Origin: Humibacter albus DSM 18994
Lineage (GTDB): Bacteria; Actinomycetota; Actinomycetes; Actinomycetales; Microbacteriaceae
Length of the DNA stretch: 64,000 nucleotides
Assembly (NCBI RefSeq): GCF_000421825.1
Contig: NZ_ATXT01000016.1
Coordinates: forward strand, 248,001-312,000
Direction: 5' to 3'
The notes under the pieces are model-generated. The model was not told the origin of the DNA, made no database searches, and saw only the letters and a program-made list of their open reading frames with translations. Position numbers and translations under genes: made by a program. Position 1 is the stretch's first letter. Every line of letters begins with the position of its first letter. Positions 1 to 7,989 of the stretch are shown here, piece after piece.

Positions 1-444
1 GTGGCCGACCGGCTCGAGCCGATGCGGCCGCTCACCGTGGTGACCAACTCGCTCGACGTCGCCACCTCGCTGGCAGGCAGGCCGAACATCGAGGTGATCG
101 TCCTCGGTGGCCGCGTGCGGGCCAAGACCCTGGGGACGGCCGACTTCTGGGCGGTGCAGATGCTCGAGACCATGGTGCTCGACCTGGCGATCATCGGAGC
201 GAACGGCATCTCCGTCGCCTCGGGTGCCACTGTGCCCGACGCGTCGATCGCCGAGATCAAGTCGGCGGCTCTGCATCACGCGCGCCGGAGCATCCTGATC
301 GCCGACCATTCGAAGGTGGGAGCGAACTCGTTCATCCGGTTCGCCGGCTTGTCGGAGTTCGAGATGTTCATTACCGACGACGGGCTGTCGGCGGAACACG
401 CGGCCGACCTGACGGCGGGCGGCGTGGAGTTCATGCTCGCCTGA
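1..444 (+). CDS. DeoR-family transcriptional regulator, C-terminal part (cut by window edge)
   Basis: The 147 visible residues match the sugar-phosphate-sensing domain of DeoR-type repressors: a TNSLDVA stretch, an IVLGG strand, a DLAIIGANGIS stretch and a late LIADHSKVG segment typical of the family. The DNA-binding winged helix expected in the first 60 or so residues is missing because it lies left of the window, so the GTG at base 1 is probably an internal codon. DeoR regulators usually repress sugar or polyol catabolic genes when a phosphorylated sugar is absent. The next metabolic genes are mannitol dehydrogenase and a sugar ABC importer, which are its likely targets, although an IS element now lies between. 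Function as a mannitol regulator is inference. Confidence 0.85.
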   Translation: MADRLEPMRPLTVVTNSLDVATSLAGRPNIEVIVLGGRVRAKTLGTADFWAVQMLETMVLDLAIIGANGISVASGATVPDASIAEIKSAALHHARRSILIADHSKVGANSFIRFAGLSEFEMFITDDGLSAEHAADLTAGGVEFMLA

Positions 445-596
445 CGAGGCTCCTCGCGGCGAGGCGACACGACACGACAACGGCGACACGACCACCAAGC
501 GATACGACCGCGGCGACACGACGGCGGCGCAATGCGCCACGACGGCGGCGTCGTCGTCGACGTCGTCGACGACGACGACGAGAATTCGCCACTAAT
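445..596. repeat. Low-complexity GAC/GTC-rich spacer
   Basis: Downstream of the DeoR gene the sequence is built from loose repeats of GGCGACACGAC (near 463, 483 and 511) followed by a self-complementary run of GTC and GAC triplets around 551-581. The run could fold into a hairpin and end transcription, but it has no T tract. No gene is visible here. Confidence 0.5.
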
Positions 597-636
597 TCAG
601 GCTATATCGGGTCACATCCATATATGCGCGGTGTGA

Positions 637-2050
637 TGTCTCAGGACATCGGTGACAGTTCTGTATCAGGACATCGGTGACAGTTCGTGTGTCAGGACAT
701 CGGTGACGGTTGGTTGGTGGTGGGGCGTCCTTTGCGGATGCTGTTGCTGACGTAGCGTGTGCTTTTAGGCGGCCAGGGGTGCTGGAGGATTTGGGTTCCG
801 TCGGTGTCGTAGAAGCTGATTGTTTCGGCGTCCCAGACGGCGTGGATCTGCTGTCCGAGGCGGGCGTGGCTGATCTGGAATCGGATGCCGCGGACGCCGA
901 CTGCGCCGTCGCGTCCGACGGTGAGCAGGTCGCCGCCGGCGTCGGCGGTATTGCGTCGGGTCGGGCTGTCCTGTCCGGGGAGGACCGGGGCGGTGGGGGC
1001 CGGTAGCGGCCGGGGTGGATCAGCGGCGGGAGTCGCGTCCCATGCCTGCTGTGGGGTGATCCGGCCAGGCAGGCCCTGGTGGGGCCGTTCGGTGTTATAG
1101 ATCACGTCGAACTCGTCGACCTGTTCCTGTAGTTGCCGGATCGTGGCGGCGAGGGGTTGTTTGTCCAGCCAGCGGAACAGGGTGCGATGGAATCGTTCGT
1201 TCTTGCCCTGCGTGGTGGGATGATGCGGTTTCCCGGTGATCGGTTTCACACCCAGCGAGGTGAGGTAAGCGACGAGTTGTCCGGTGATGCCTCGGCGGGA
1301 CGGGTTCAACGCCAACCCGTTGTCGGAGAGCAACCGTTGCGGCACCCCGTGCGCGCTGATGCCTTTGCGCACCACGGTCAGCGCGGCTCGAGCCGTCTCG
1401 GTGGAGGCCACGTGCGAGGCGATCGCGAGCCGGGAATGGTCGTCCACGAGCTGGAAGATCACACACTTGCGTCCCTGGGTGAGCACGTATTCGGTGGCAT
1501 CCAGCTGCCAGCACGCGTTCGGAGCGGGATACACGAATCGTCGATACGCTGCCCGCGGTTTCTTCCGCGGCTCCGCTCGCGCCACACCAGCCTGGCGGAA
1601 GATCCGCGCCAACGAGGCGATCGACGGCACCGGGACCATTCCCAGAGCTGTCATCTTGTCGTGCACGCTGATCGGCCCGTGATCCAGACCCGAGGACTCC
1701 AACACGGCCCGCACCGCGATCGCTTGCTGCTTAGTCTCGGCGGTGAGCGTCGACGGACTCAACTTCGGACGCCGCGACCGCGGCTCTAACGCCGCAGCCT
1801 GACCCTCCTGAAGAGCACGCCGACGGATCGCGTAAAACGTCTTCCGCGAGATCTCGTGCTCGAGGCAGAACGTCGTCACCGACCCGCGCGGCGCATCCGG
1901 CGGCCACTGCACGATCGCGAGACGGACACGAGGATCAACCGGATCAACACGACTCATCCCTCACAGATAGAACCCCGAAGTGTCACCACCAAACACCCCG
2001 AAAGCGTCACCGATGTCCTGATACAGAACCGTCACCGATGTCCTGAGACA
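637..2050 (-). mobile_element. IS481-family insertion sequence, complete
   Basis: The element is bounded by perfect 20-bp terminal inverted repeats, TGTCTCAGGACATCGGTGAC at 637-656 and its complement at 2031-2050. Inside the left end the core TCAGGACATCGGTGAC is repeated in the same orientation at 641, 666 and 692. At the right end the complementary core occurs at 2006-2021 and 2031-2046. These are probably multiple transposase-binding sites. One intact DDE transposase gene fills the element. The flanks 612-636 and 2051-2075 agree at 22 of 25 positions, including an exact 18-base block, and look like an unusually long target duplication. Confidence 0.92.
692..1957 (-). CDS. IS481-family transposase
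   Basis: A 421-residue DDE transposase. The N-terminal 100 or so residues form a helix-turn-helix region resembling those of IS481/IS3-group enzymes. An rve integrase core follows, with its catalytic triad visible: Asp in WQLDATEY (near residue 153), Asp in LLSDNG (near 209) and Glu in GKNERFHRTL (near 252). The C-terminal 120 residues form a proline-rich linker and a beta-rich tail. The frame is open, so the protein may be active. The 3' end of the gene runs into the third internal copy of the terminal repeat, as expected in a compact IS. It is not related in function to the neighbouring sugar genes. Confidence 0.95.
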   Translation of the reverse strand: MSRVDPVDPRVRLAIVQWPPDAPRGSVTTFCLEHEISRKTFYAIRRRALQEGQAAALEPRSRRPKLSPSTLTAETKQQAIAVRAVLESSGLDHGPISVHDKMTALGMVPVPSIASLARIFRQAGVARAEPRKKPRAAYRRFVYPAPNACWQLDATEYVLTQGRKCVIFQLVDDHSRLAIASHVASTETARAALTVVRKGISAHGVPQRLLSDNGLALNPSRRGITGQLVAYLTSLGVKPITGKPHHPTTQGKNERFHRTLFRWLDKQPLAATIRQLQEQVDEFDVIYNTERPHQGLPGRITPQQAWDATPAADPPRPLPAPTAPVLPGQDSPTRRNTADAGGDLLTVGRDGAVGVRGIRFQISHARLGQQIHAVWDAETISFYDTDGTQILQHPWPPKSTRYVSNSIRKGRPTTNQPSPMS

Positions 2051-2331
2051 TGACATCCATATATGCGCGGCCTGACCCGATATGGCCTGAGTTAGGTGCA
2101 GAAAAGGGGGACTCGGTCACCCCTTCGACTCGCTGCGCTCGCTCAGGGGGTACGGGTCGCACGCCCGCCGGCGGCTCCGCCGCACCGTCCCACTGAACAC
2201 GCAACTCCACGGCGCCCCGCCGGCAACTCCGCTGCACCGTCCGGGGCCAGCCCGCCGGCAAGCCCGCTGCACCGTCCACGCCCGGGTCCCGCCGCCGCCC
2301 AGGGCCGAGCACGGGGCCGCTTCCGCCAGGG
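2051..2331. repeat. Intergenic region with dispersed and tandem repeats
   Basis: This 281-base spacer holds no convincing gene. At 2123-2146 it carries a repeat beginning CTTCGACTCGCTGCGCTCGC and ending TCAG, which recurs near the hspR-dnaJ genes at 55176 and 55274. It then has three copies of a 25-bp unit of the form CGCCGGCAA-CCCGCTGCACCGTCC at 2166-2190, 2218-2242 and 2253-2277. Confidence 0.7.
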
Positions 2332-3816
2332 CTACTCCGGCGACACGAAGCGTCGCAGCGCCGCGTCGACGCCGCCGTTGTGCAGGGCATCGAGCGCCTC
2401 CCTGTACGGGGCGACGAACTGCGGCCGCTCGGCGAGGTCGCCGAAGAGGCTCGCGTCGCGCACGAACGCCAACGGGTCTTCGCGCTGTGCGAGAGCGGCG
2501 GCGTGCCGCGACGTTGCGAGCCTGTCGACGATCTCGATCGACCGCCCGTCGTCGAGCACACCCTCGTCGTAGCGGGCCCAGCTGGCCACGATGGCGGCGG
2601 AGGCGGGCACCGCGCCGCCGTCATCGGTGTGCTGCACGATCACCGGCACGAGCCAGTTCGGGATGCGATCGGAGCTCTCCGCCGCGAGCCGCGCGAGCGT
2701 GTCACGGATGTGCTCGTTGCCGAAGCGTTCCAGCAGCTCGGCCGTGTACGCGTCGAGGTCCACGCCCGGCACCGGTCCGAGGGTGGGTCGGGCCTCATCG
2801 GCCCAGTAGTGCTCGAGCAGCGCGATCAGCCGCGGATCCCGCGCCGCGTCGTGCGCATACGTGTAGCCGGCGAGCACACCGAAGTAGGCGATGCCCTGAT
2901 GCCCGACGTTCAGCAGCCGCAGCTTCATCAGCTCGTACGGCATCACGTCGTCCACGACCTGCACGCCCGCCTCGTCGTATGCCGGACGACCGAGTCCGAA
3001 CGAGTCCTCCAGCACCCACTGTGCGAAGGGCTCCGCCACGACTGGCCATTCGTCGTCGATGCCCCACCGCTCGCGCACCAGGGCGCGGTCCTCGTCGGTG
3101 GTGACCGGAGTGATGCGGTCCACCATCGAGTTCGGGAAGTGGACGGATTCGACGATCCAGTCCGCGAGCTCGGGGTCCCGCAGCCGAGCGAACGTCGAGA
3201 AGGCGCGCCGCGCCACATCGCCGTTGCCCGGGATGTTGTCGCACGACATGACCGTGAACGGCTCGATGCCGCGCCGGCGCCGCAGTTCCAGGCCGGCCGT
3301 GATCATGCCGAAGACAGTCCGCGGCAGCGCTCCGGGCTCGAGGTCGGCGAGGATCGCCGGCGCATCCGACTGGAACTCGCCCGTGATCTGGTCGATGTTG
3401 TAACCGCCTTCGGTCACGGTGAGCGAGGCGATGCGGATCTTCGGGTCCGCGAGACGCTCCACGACCGCGGCAGGGTCGCCCGGGGCGTACAGGTACTCGA
3501 CGATCGACCCGATCACTCGGGGCTCCAGAGTGCCGTCCGGATGCTTGAGCACCAGCGTGTAGAGGCCGTCCTGATCCTGCATCACGCGGTTCATGCGCTC
3601 GTCGGACTCGAGCGTGCCCACGCCGCAGATACCCCAGTCCCTGGCACCTCCGGCCGACAACAACCTGTCGACGTACATGGCCTGGTGCGCCCGGTGGAAG
3701 CCGCCGACGCCGAAGTGCATGATGCCGGGCACCACGGAAGATCGGTCGTAGGTCGGTCCTGGCACGTCGCCAGGAAGATCCGCGAGGCTGGAGTTCGCGA
3801 GTCGCACGGTGGGCAC
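2332..3816 (-). CDS. Mannitol 2-dehydrogenase family protein
   Basis: A 494-residue long-chain polyol dehydrogenase, the normal length for this family. The N-terminal Rossmann region has the cofactor loop GVGGFHRAHQ at residues 36-45. The catalytic signature KLRLLNVGH is at 298-306, with the Lys, Asn and His of the family all present. Members oxidise D-mannitol to D-fructose with NAD+; relatives act on arabinitol or are fructuronate reductases, so the substrate is inferred. The gene faces away from a sugar ABC importer across a shared 324-base control region, which fits uptake and oxidation of a polyol. The start chosen gives the expected N-terminus and is preceded by GGAG. Confidence 0.9.
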   Translation of the reverse strand: MPTVRLANSSLADLPGDVPGPTYDRSSVVPGIMHFGVGGFHRAHQAMYVDRLLSAGGARDWGICGVGTLESDERMNRVMQDQDGLYTLVLKHPDGTLEPRVIGSIVEYLYAPGDPAAVVERLADPKIRIASLTVTEGGYNIDQITGEFQSDAPAILADLEPGALPRTVFGMITAGLELRRRRGIEPFTVMSCDNIPGNGDVARRAFSTFARLRDPELADWIVESVHFPNSMVDRITPVTTDEDRALVRERWGIDDEWPVVAEPFAQWVLEDSFGLGRPAYDEAGVQVVDDVMPYELMKLRLLNVGHQGIAYFGVLAGYTYAHDAARDPRLIALLEHYWADEARPTLGPVPGVDLDAYTAELLERFGNEHIRDTLARLAAESSDRIPNWLVPVIVQHTDDGGAVPASAAIVASWARYDEGVLDDGRSIEIVDRLATSRHAAALAQREDPLAFVRDASLFGDLAERPQFVAPYREALDALHNGGVDAALRRFVSPE

Positions 3817-4140
3817 TCCTTCGTTGGGTCGTCATCAGTGAGTCGTCGATACGGCGCATGACCGCGAACGGCGCTTGCCGTTGTGACAGGAACGCGGTCG
3901 ATGGGATGCCCGATCCTGCCCGTTTTGTGGTGTTATCCGCCGGCTATAGCCATCATTGCGCCTGATTCCAGGGAACCGCAAGCCGTTTTGGTCGAACCTG
4001 ATGATTTCAGGGTTGCATTGCGTGGGTTTCCGTGGCTATGGTGACGACGAACCCACACACGCGACTGACGCTGCTGACCGATGATCTGCGGTTCGGACAC
4101 GTCATTCGCCCCTGCGAATCATTCAGAGAAGAGGACAACG
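3817..4140. promoter_or_regulatory. Divergent control region of the polyol genes
   Basis: This 324-base spacer separates mannitol dehydrogenase (-) from the importer (+). It holds two related inverted repeats, CCTGATTCCAGG at 3961-3972 and CCTGATGATTTCAGG at 3997-4011, which are candidate repressor sites. Just downstream is a plausible promoter for the importer: TTGCAT at 4013-4018, an 18-base spacer and TATGGT at 4037-4042. No gene is seen in it. Assignment of the sites to the DeoR regulator is a guess. Confidence 0.45.
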
Positions 4141-5532
4141 GTGCCCACTATGAAGAGGAAGCACCTCAGGGCCGTCGCCGGCCTTGCCGTGGCAACGGCC
4201 ACGCTCGTCGCCCTCGCCGGCTGCAGCGGTGCCGGCGGAAGCGGCGGGAGCGGCGGTTCGGCCGACGGCTCGGGCTCGACCATCAGGGTCCTGATGGTGA
4301 ACAACCCGCAGATGGTCGATCTGCAGAAGCTCACGAACGACAACTTCACCAAGAAGACCGGAATCAAGGTCAAATACACGGTGCTGCCCGAGGACTCGCT
4401 TCGCGCCAAGGCCAGCCAGGAGTTCTCGGCCCAGGCCGGACAGTACGACGTCGCCACCATCAGCAACTACGAGGTGCCGTTCTACTCCACCAACGGATGG
4501 CTGCTCTCGCTCTCCGACAACGTCGCGAAGGACTCGAAGTTCGACCAGAGCGACATCCTCAAGCCGATCCAGGATGCCCTCACCGGCTCCGACGGCAAGG
4601 TCTACGCCGAGCCGTTCTACGGCGAGTCGTCGATGCTCTACTACCGCAAGGACGTCTTCGCCAAGCAGGGCCTGACCATGCCGGCCAACCCGACGTGGGC
4701 GCAGGTCGCCGACCTCGCCAAGAAGCTCAACGACGTGGAGCCCGGCATGGCGGGGATCTGCCTGCGCGGACAGCCCGGATGGGGCCAGAACATCGCGCCG
4801 CTGACCACCGTGGTCAACACGATGGGCGGCACCTGGTTCGACAAGAACTGGAACGCGGAGGTCGACAAGGACGGTTTCGCGACCGCGGCCAACTTCTACG
4901 TCAACCTCGTGAAGAACTACGGCGAGAAGGGTGCGGCGCAGGCCGGCTACACGGAGTGCCTCAACGACCTCACGCAGGGCAAGGCGGCCATGTGGTACGA
5001 CGCGACGGCCGCGGCCGGCTCGCTCGAGGCATCCGACTCCCCGGTCGCCGGCAAGATCGGCTACGCGGCCGCTCCGGTGGACAAGACGAAGAACTCCGGC
5101 TGGCTGTACAGCTGGGCGTGGGGCATCGAGAAGGCGAGCAAGAACGCCACCGCTGCCGAGAAGTTCATCGAGTGGGCGTCCGGACCCGACTACGCCAAGC
5201 AAGCGGCGAAGGCCTACGGCTGGGCTCAGGTCCCGCCGGGAACCCGCACGTCGCTCTACGAGAACGCGGACTACCAGAAGTCGGCTGCGGCGTTCTACAA
5301 GCAGGTCGAGAACGCGATCAAGTCGGCCGACCCGGAGAACCCGGGCGTGCAGAAACGGCCGGCCCCGGGCATCCAGTTCGTCGCGATCCCGGAGTTCGCG
5401 AACCTGGGAACGGATGCCTCGCAGCAGATCAGCGACGCGATCGCCGGCAAGACGACTGTCGACGCTGCACTGAAGTCGATCCAGACCGAGGCGCAGAAGG
5501 TCGGCGACACGTACAAGAAGAAGCAGAAGTAG
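4141..5532 (+). CDS. Sugar/polyol ABC transporter substrate-binding lipoprotein
   Basis: A 463-residue extracellular solute-binding protein of the type that serves sorbitol, mannitol and other sugar importers. The signal peptide ends in the lipobox LAGC with the modified Cys at residue 28, followed by a Gly/Ser linker, so it is tethered to the outer face of the membrane. The mature part has the two-lobed binding-protein pattern (NWNAEVDKDGF, AAMWYDATAAAGS, GWLYSWAWGIEKAS). A GTG start at 4141 is chosen because AGAGGA lies six bases upstream; an ATG at 4150 would shorten it by three residues. It leads an operon with two permeases. The substrate is inferred from the adjacent polyol dehydrogenase. 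Confidence 0.92.
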   Translation: MPTMKRKHLRAVAGLAVATATLVALAGCSGAGGSGGSGGSADGSGSTIRVLMVNNPQMVDLQKLTNDNFTKKTGIKVKYTVLPEDSLRAKASQEFSAQAGQYDVATISNYEVPFYSTNGWLLSLSDNVAKDSKFDQSDILKPIQDALTGSDGKVYAEPFYGESSMLYYRKDVFAKQGLTMPANPTWAQVADLAKKLNDVEPGMAGICLRGQPGWGQNIAPLTTVVNTMGGTWFDKNWNAEVDKDGFATAANFYVNLVKNYGEKGAAQAGYTECLNDLTQGKAAMWYDATAAAGSLEASDSPVAGKIGYAAAPVDKTKNSGWLYSWAWGIEKASKNATAAEKFIEWASGPDYAKQAAKAYGWAQVPPGTRTSLYENADYQKSAAAFYKQVENAIKSADPENPGVQKRPAPGIQFVAIPEFANLGTDASQQISDAIAGKTTVDAALKSIQTEAQKVGDTYKKKQK

Positions 5533-5536
5533 ACAG

Positions 5537-6472
5537 ATGTCCACCGCGACCCTGAACGCCGCGGAGCATCAGGCATCGGGCAGGGCGGCCGCTTGGCTCA
5601 AGCGGCTGCCCCTGCTCCCTGCCCTGATCTTCATGATCATCGTCACGCAGTTGCCGTTCGTGGCGACGCTGGTGATCTCGTTCATCCACTGGAACGCGCT
5701 GTACCCGAACGACGTGACGTTCACGTGGTTCGACAACTACGCGCAGGTCTTCACCGACGCGCAGTTCTGGAGTTCCGCCCTCACCACCGTGCTCATGACG
5801 GTGATCGTCGTACTGGTGAGCCTCGTCATCGGACTGATCATCGCCGTGCTCCTCGACCGCTCGTTCCGGGGCCGCGCGATCGTGAGGACGATCATGATCG
5901 CCCCGTTCCTCATCGTGCCGATCGCCGCCGCGCTGGTGTGGAAGCACGCGATCTTCAACCCGTCCTACGGGCTGCTCAACGGCATCCTGACCTGGATCTG
6001 GGGACTCTTCGGTCAGGCCGCGGCGGCGCCCCAGCCCGACTGGGTGAGCTCGCAGCCCCTGATGGCCGTGTGCGCGGCGCTGATCTGGCAGTGGACGCCG
6101 TTCATGATGCTGATCCTGCTCGCCGGGCTTCAGGGCCGCCCGCTCGACGTGATCGAGGCGGCGCGGATCGACGGCGCCAGCACATGGCAGATCTTCCGGT
6201 TCATGACGTTGCCGCACCTGCGCCCCTACCTCGAGCTGTCCGCGCTGCTGGGCTGCATCTACATCGTGCAGAACTTCGACGCGGTGTTCACCATCACCTC
6301 CGGCGGGCTCGGCACCGCGAACCTGCCGTACACCATCTACCAGACGTTCTTCGAAGCGCACGACTACGGTCAGGCATCCGCAGAGGGTGTGGTCGTCGTC
6401 ATCGCGTCGATGGCCATCGCGATCCTGGTGCTCCGCACCGTGTCGTCGCTGCTGCGAGAGGAGAAGCGATGA
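5537..6472 (+). CDS. Sugar ABC transporter permease (MalF/SmoF type)
   Basis: A 311-residue inner-membrane permease with six predicted membrane helices, the first at about residues 27-48. The EAA loop that contacts the ATPase is visible as VIEAARIDGAS followed by TWQIFRFMTLPHL. It starts four bases after the binding-protein stop and its own stop overlaps the next permease start in ATGA, so the three genes are almost certainly co-translated. Together with the second permease it would form the membrane channel for the sugar. No ATP-binding subunit gene is present nearby, as in actinobacterial sugar importers that share one MsiK-type ATPase. Confidence 0.93.
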   Translation: MSTATLNAAEHQASGRAAAWLKRLPLLPALIFMIIVTQLPFVATLVISFIHWNALYPNDVTFTWFDNYAQVFTDAQFWSSALTTVLMTVIVVLVSLVIGLIIAVLLDRSFRGRAIVRTIMIAPFLIVPIAAALVWKHAIFNPSYGLLNGILTWIWGLFGQAAAAPQPDWVSSQPLMAVCAALIWQWTPFMMLILLAGLQGRPLDVIEAARIDGASTWQIFRFMTLPHLRPYLELSALLGCIYIVQNFDAVFTITSGGLGTANLPYTIYQTFFEAHDYGQASAEGVVVVIASMAIAILVLRTVSSLLREEKR

Positions 6473-7386
6473 GCGCTCCCACCATTCCGGCCCCGACCGC
6501 CTCAGTCGCCCCCGCGCGCAGGGCGCGTGTCGGCAAGCGCCGCACCTCGGAGGCGGCGCGCAAGCAGCGCCGGCGCAACTCGCTGCTCGCGCTGCTCGCC
6601 TGGGTCATCGGGCTGATCTTCGTCGCTCCGATCGTGTGGATGGTGCTCACGTCGCTGCACTCGGAAGCGAATGCCGCCACCAATCCACCGAGCCTCTTCG
6701 CGCCGCTCACGCTGCAGTCGTACGCGAACTTCTTCGGGTCGGCCAGCGGCGCCAGCCCGTGGCCGCCGCTGATCAACTCGGCGATCATCAGCGTGCTGGC
6801 GACGCTGGTCGTGCTGGTTCTCTCGATCCCCGCCGCGTACTCGCTGAGCATCAGGCCGGTGCGCAAGTGGTCGGACGCGATGTTCTTCTTCCTGACCACC
6901 AAGATGCTGCCGATGGTGGCCGGGCTGCTCCCCATCTACCTGATCGCGAAGGCACTCGGGATGCTGGACACGCTCGGACTGATGATCATCCTGTACTCCG
7001 CGATGAACCTGCCGATCGCCATCTGGATGATGCGGTCGTTCCTCGCGGAGATCCCGGTGGAGCTCGTGGAAGCGGCCTCCGTCGACGGCGCCAGCCTGCT
7101 GCTGACGTTCCGGCGGATCATCCTGCCTCTGGCCTCGCCCGGCATCGTCGCGACGTCGCTGATCTGTTTCATCTTCAGCTGGAACGAACTGCTGTTCGCC
7201 AACGTGCTCACCAGCACCAGCTCCTACACGGCACCGGTGTTCCTCACGAGCTTCGTCACGAGCGAGGGACTGTTCCTGTCGAAGGTGTGCGCGGCATCCA
7301 TCGTGATCTCGCTGCCCGTGCTGATCGCCGGGTTCGCCGCCCAGGACAAGCTCGTGCAGGGACTCTCGCTCGGGGCGGTGAAGTAG
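6469..7386 (+). CDS. Sugar ABC transporter permease (MalG/SmoG type)
   Basis: A 305-residue permease starting at the ATG that overlaps the upstream stop codon; a longer reading frame extends upstream inside the previous gene but has no support. A basic, Ala/Arg-rich N-terminal tail of about 40 residues precedes the first membrane helix (LLALLAWVIGLIFVAPIVWM). The EAA motif reads VELVEAASVDGAS with the conserved LLLTFRRIILPLASPGI following. It pairs with the preceding permease. It is the last gene of the importer; an ECF41-like promoter and a hairpin follow within 40 bases. Confidence 0.93.
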   Translation: MSAPTIPAPTASVAPARRARVGKRRTSEAARKQRRRNSLLALLAWVIGLIFVAPIVWMVLTSLHSEANAATNPPSLFAPLTLQSYANFFGSASGASPWPPLINSAIISVLATLVVLVLSIPAAYSLSIRPVRKWSDAMFFFLTTKMLPMVAGLLPIYLIAKALGMLDTLGLMIILYSAMNLPIAIWMMRSFLAEIPVELVEAASVDGASLLLTFRRIILPLASPGIVATSLICFIFSWNELLFANVLTSTSSYTAPVFLTSFVTSEGLFLSKVCAASIVISLPVLIAGFAAQDKLVQGLSLGAVK

Positions 7387-7393
7387 CCGGGAC

Positions 7394-7420
7394 CGTCACG
7401 CGGGCACGACGCCCTCGGTC
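7394..7420 (+). promoter_or_regulatory. Candidate ECF41-type promoter before the SnoaL-like gene
   Basis: CGTCACG (7394-7400), a 16-base spacer and GGTC (7417-7420) resemble the published ECF41 promoter form TGTCACA-N16-CGTC. The same spacing and the same GGTC occur at the better match before the reductase operon (9576-9602). The -35 part has two mismatches, so this is tentative. Confidence 0.35.
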
Positions 7421-7468
7421 TCTTCTGTATGACCGGCCATCCGCCATGCGCTGGCCATACAGAAGAGA
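7419..7468 (+). promoter_or_regulatory. Inverted repeat overlapping the ribosome binding site
   Basis: TCTCTTCTGTATG (7419-7431) and CATACAGAAGAGA (7456-7468) are perfect 13-bp inverted repeats separated by 24 bases. The right arm overlaps the Shine-Dalgarno sequence GAGAGG (7465-7470) of the gene starting at 7477. In RNA the stem would hide the ribosome binding site; as DNA it could be a repressor operator. Confidence 0.6.
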
Positions 7469-7476
7469 GGTGCATC

Positions 7477-7923
7477 ATGCCGCTCACGTCGAGATCGCAG
7501 GCCGTCGAGAGCCACGCGAGCCGCCGATCGCGTTGGGCCGCGGTCTGGCGATCGATCGGTTCCACACCGGGACGCCGTCGGGTGCACGCCTTCAGGCTCT
7601 TCTGCCAGAGCGGTGATCGCACCGCGCTCGCAGGCATGCTCGCCGCGGATGTGGCCGTAGTCGTCGACTCCGGCGGTCCATTCAACCCAACGGTGCGGGT
7701 CGTACGCGGCGTCGAGGATGCGAGCGTGCTCCTGCTGCACGGCTTGATGCACGCACCCGGAATCATGATCAGCGAGCGACAGGTCAACGACCAGCCGGGG
7801 CTGGTCCTGGAGTCCGGCGATGAGCGGGTCGCGGCGATCACCATCGACTTCTCGAAACAGCTCATCGCCGTGGTGTGGATCCGCCTGCGGCCGGAGAACC
7901 TTCGCCGCGGGATCCACGTGTGA
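7477..7923 (+). CDS. SnoaL-like protein resembling the C-terminal domain of SigJ/ECF41 sigma factors
   Basis: A 148-residue protein with no sigma regions of its own. From about residue 36 it follows the C-terminal extension of ECF41 (SigJ-type) sigma factors: HAFRLFCQSGDRTALAGML, then DVAVVVDSGG (compare the family DGGGK/R motif), and RPENLRRG near the end (compare NPDKL). In the family this SnoaL-like domain controls sigma activity. A sigma factor 1.7 kb away ends exactly where such a domain should begin, so this may be the detached domain or the remnant of a second sigma factor. The first 35 residues are Arg/Ser-rich and match nothing I recognise. The ATG has GAGAGG six bases upstream. A role binding the sigma factor is inference. 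Confidence 0.65.
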   Translation: MPLTSRSQAVESHASRRSRWAAVWRSIGSTPGRRRVHAFRLFCQSGDRTALAGMLAADVAVVVDSGGPFNPTVRVVRGVEDASVLLLHGLMHAPGIMISERQVNDQPGLVLESGDERVAAITIDFSKQLIAVVWIRLRPENLRRGIHV

Positions 7924-7989
7924 TCCGGCAAGCGACGCTCGGCGCCGGCCACGGACATCCCCCCGCGACCGGCGCCGCGCCGTCGTTCG

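Larger units (their letters stand above)
597..2090. repeat. Palindromic intergenic repeat split by the IS element
   Basis: The left arm TCAGGCTATATCGGGTCA (597-614) and right arm TGACCCGATATGGCCTGA (2073-2090) are inverted repeats matching at 17 of 18 positions, and the IS481 element lies between them. With the insertion removed, the two arms enclose a 19-base loop. An uninterrupted relative with the same arm and loop lengths lies at 40505-40559, so this is a dispersed element family. Its role is unknown; it could be a REP-like element or a bidirectional terminator. Confidence 0.7.

Noticed and set aside
4032-5555. A 507-codon frame overlapping the sugar-binding protein
   Set aside because: It is a frame-shifted shadow rich in Arg and Gly; the chosen frame has a lipobox and family motifs.
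7477-7923. Calling the SnoaL-like gene a pseudogene remnant of a sigma factor
   Set aside because: It has its own start, ribosome site, a nearby promoter-like sequence and an intact frame through the whole domain, so it was kept as a gene, with the remnant idea noted.
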